Origin: JAUWQU01 sp964605095
GTDB lineage: Bacteria > Planctomycetota > Phycisphaerae > SM23-33
Direction of reading: 5' to 3'
Assembly: GCA_964605095.1 (NCBI GenBank)
Contig: CAZSBS010000106.1
Span: forward strand, 1 to 15,464
Length of the DNA stretch: 15,464 nucleotides
The notes under the pieces are model-generated. The model saw only the letters and a program-made list of their open reading frames with translations, was not told the DNA's origin and ran no database searches. Both the position numbers and the translations under genes were made by a program. This document shows, piece after piece, positions 14,212 through 15,464 of this stretch. Positions within the stretch are counted from its first letter, which is position 1. Each line of letters opens with the position of its first letter.

Positions 14212-14310
14212 TCGAAATGCCCGCGTTCGGGGGTCGCAATAACTTGCTGCATAATAATTATCCATTTTTCTCTAGGCGCAACGGCCCACGCGCGGTAGCA
14301 TATCCGACGC

Positions 14311-14359
14311 TCCGACCTCCGCTTGTGGAAACAGCGGAGAGGAAGGTCGCCTAGGCGAC
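14311..14359. repeat. Hairpin plus 14-bp palindrome GTCGCCTAGGCGAC
   Basis: CTCCGCT (14317-14323) pairs with AGCGGAG (14333-14339) with a 9-nt loop, and a flanking CGACC / GGTCG pair can extend the stem with a bulge on the right side. Immediately after, GTCGCCTAGGCGAC (14346-14359) is a perfect self-complementary sequence, sharing bases with the outer stem. Confidence 0.6.
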
Positions 14360-14557
14360 TTCTACTGTGACGGCGGAAGCGAGTCTCGCTCGCTCGTTCC
14401 TTCCTGCCTAAGCCCGCTCCGGGCTGGTTTCCAATGGCCGTGCCTGTTTCGCGATGCCCCTTGCGTCGCGTAATAACGCGCGATTGGTGTGGTTGTGTAT
14501 CGGCTGGGTGGCCGGGCGCAGGAAAGAAACCGGAAACAGGAAAGGATGGGTTGAGTT

Positions 14558-15319
14558 ATGATGTCAACATACGTACGTTTTGCTGTGGCGGTGGTGTTGA
14601 TCGGAGGTCTGGCCGCGGCGGCTGATGCCAGCTACATAACCGGCTTTGAAGAGTCGGACGGCTTCACGGTCAGCGGCGACTGGCCGGAGGGGTGGCCGGC
14701 GACCACCGGCGTTCGCGTCGGCACGTACTGGGACAACGGCGGAAGCCAGTCCCTGGAAGTTGGGCTGCAGGCTCCCTACAGCAGGTCGGTGATGTCTTAC
14801 ACGCTGGCGACCGCGATCACCCCCCAGCCGGGCGTGGTGACGGAGGTCAGCGTCGATATCCGCGCTTCGTTGGCGGCTCAGGTGCCGCTTGACTGGGCCA
14901 CCGTCGGGTTCGGCTACTTCACCGCGAACGGCATCGACGGCGGCTGTGTCGGTGCCGTGCTTTTCAACAAGAACTACGGAAGTTTTAACATTAAGACCGC
15001 CGATCCCCAGAACCCTGCGTTTGTCTCGACCGGCGAGTACTTCGCGCCCGGATCGAGCTACCACTTCGCGACGCTCATCGACTGGTCGGCCGGCACCACC
15101 ACCGTGCGCCTGACTGACCTGGGCGGGTCGCTGGTCCATCAGGTGACGGTCAACAGCTTGCCCAACGGTGTGAAGTCGTTCCACTTCTACGGCCCCGATT
15201 ACAGCGATTCGTTCCCCGCCTATTTCGACAACTTCTATGTTGGCGACGTCCCCGAACCGGCGACGATGAGCCTGCTGGCCCTGGGTGGGCTGGCGGTGCT
15301 GCGACGGCGGCGGAAGTAG
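14558..15319 (+). CDS. PEP-CTERM sorting domain protein, secreted
   Basis: The 253-residue protein has an N-terminal signal peptide (cleavage near residue 24, AADASY) and a C-terminal PEP-CTERM tail: VPEPATMSLLALGGLAVL followed by RRRRK, that is, a PEP motif, a membrane segment and a basic end. Proteins with this tail are exported and processed by exosortase-type enzymes (EpsH/XrtA family), often in planctomycetes and other biofilm-forming bacteria. The middle (about residues 25-228) is Gly/Asp/Ser-rich and looks like a beta-sandwich, with FEESDGF at the start and YFDNFYVGDV at the end, a pattern seen in concanavalin/lectin-like PEP-CTERM proteins; ligand unknown. AAAGGA lies about 11 nt upstream; the second ATG (14561) is an alternative start. 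No exosortase gene is in the window. Confidence 0.9.
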   Translation: MMSTYVRFAVAVVLIGGLAAAADASYITGFEESDGFTVSGDWPEGWPATTGVRVGTYWDNGGSQSLEVGLQAPYSRSVMSYTLATAITPQPGVVTEVSVDIRASLAAQVPLDWATVGFGYFTANGIDGGCVGAVLFNKNYGSFNIKTADPQNPAFVSTGEYFAPGSSYHFATLIDWSAGTTTVRLTDLGGSLVHQVTVNSLPNGVKSFHFYGPDYSDSFPAYFDNFYVGDVPEPATMSLLALGGLAVLRRRRK

Positions 15320-15347
15320 CACCATCGCTACATCCTCACGTTTTCAC

Positions 15348-15373
15348 ACGGGCGGCCCATCGCGGCCGCCCGT
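15348..15373 (+). terminator. Rho-independent-like terminator after the PEP-CTERM gene
   Basis: ACGGGCGGCC (15348-15357) and GGCCGCCCGT (15364-15373) form a perfect 10-bp GC-rich stem with a 6-nt loop, 28 bp after the stop, followed by TGTATTG, a weak T-tract. Confidence 0.7.
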
Positions 15374-15406
15374 TGTATTGCGCGGAAGGGGCGAGTTTGA
15401 AAAACC

Positions 15407-15455
15407 CCTGCCCGACGAGCCCGACCACTGCCACGCCTGCCTGTTGAAATAGTAG
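15407..15455 (+). repeat. 49-bp second copy of the 3' end of the oppF-like gene
   Basis: Positions 15407-15455 match 13898-13946 with a single mismatch (C13935 against T15444). The match covers the last 14 codons and stop of the oppF-like gene plus the start of the TAGTAG repeat; the one change is synonymous (CTG to TTG, Leu). After it the sequence reads GCAGTAGCC, again of the TAGCC repeat type. No OppF-like sequence precedes it, so it is a detached tail. Confidence 0.85.
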
Positions 15456-15464
15456 GCAGTAGCC

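Larger units (their letters stand above)
13944..14557. other. 614-bp non-coding stretch rich in inverted repeats
   Basis: No convincing gene was found on either strand; the frames open here are made of repeats. After the repeat array (to about 14050) come hairpins at 14078-14114, 14168-14211, 14311-14350, 14346-14359, 14410-14425 and 14467-14480. An A/T-rich island lies at 14227-14272, out of keeping with the GC-rich surroundings. A further GGAAAC-type repeat at 14521-14545 precedes the PEP-CTERM gene. It could be a mosaic of dispersed palindromes or hold a structured RNA; no known RNA family was recognised. Confidence 0.65.

Noticed and set aside
13944..14557. A CRISPR array or MITE in the repeat-rich stretch
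   Set aside because: The repeats differ in length and spacing with no constant spacer size, no terminal inverted repeat pair bounds the region, and no target-site duplication was seen.

Overview
The window is a GC-rich, gene-dense piece of bacterial chromosome. It most likely comes from a planctomycete, and Phycisphaerae is a reasonable guess. This rests on the mix of families: a DUF1080 (3-keto-disaccharide hydrolase) protein, a DUF6807/PmoA-like protein, a sugar phosphate isomerase/epimerase, a lipoprotein metallopeptidase of DUF1570 type, and a secreted protein with a PEP-CTERM sorting tail. The assignment is inferred from gene content; there is no rRNA, tRNA or marker gene. No CRISPR array, insertion sequence, integrase or phage gene was seen.

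Layout. Positions 1-603 hold the 3' part of a DUF1080 gene. Convergent to it, on the minus strand, is a two-gene unit: a predicted zinc-metallopeptidase lipoprotein (2105-1104), then a PtsN-like PTS EIIA protein (1089-616). A 230-250 bp divergent intergenic region with a perfect 13-bp hairpin separates this unit from a plus-strand pair: a large secreted protein of DUF3352 type (2355-4319) and a TIM-barrel sugar isomerase/epimerase (4334-5167). A 320-bp gene-free stretch of dispersed repeats follows, then the DUF6807 gene (5488-6465).

The centre is a probable operon of six genes. A good sigma-70-like promoter (TTGACA-N17-TACGAT at 6556-6584) precedes a secreted protein of unknown function (6633-7943). 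Next come a complete Opp/Dpp-type peptide ABC importer: substrate-binding protein (8002-9906), two permeases (9912-10826, 10834-11766) and two ATPases (11804-12856, 12858-13943). Most gaps are 1-7 bp. The exceptions are the 58-bp gap before the binding protein and a 37-bp junction with a hairpin before the first ATPase.

Behind the importer lies a 614-bp non-coding stretch (13944-14557) full of inverted repeats, some with mutually exclusive pairings. It is followed by a PEP-CTERM protein (14558-15319) and a GC-rich terminator hairpin. The window ends with a 49-bp near-exact second copy (one mismatch) of the 3' end of the oppF-like gene, including its stop codon.

Taken together, the left half suggests secreted or periplasmic handling of unusual (3-keto or epimerised) sugars, the centre peptide uptake, and the right end cell-surface export. 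The intergenic DNA is the least ordinary part. A composite TAGCCGGT/GGAACC repeat begins exactly at stop codons, a 'CCCTCTCCC' double-hairpin repeat is present, and there is a dense field of hairpins after oppF. I found no convincing new defence or enzymatic system. The observations most worth a second look are the oppF-tail duplication, the structured non-coding region, the peptidase/EIIA pair and the unknown protein heading the importer operon.
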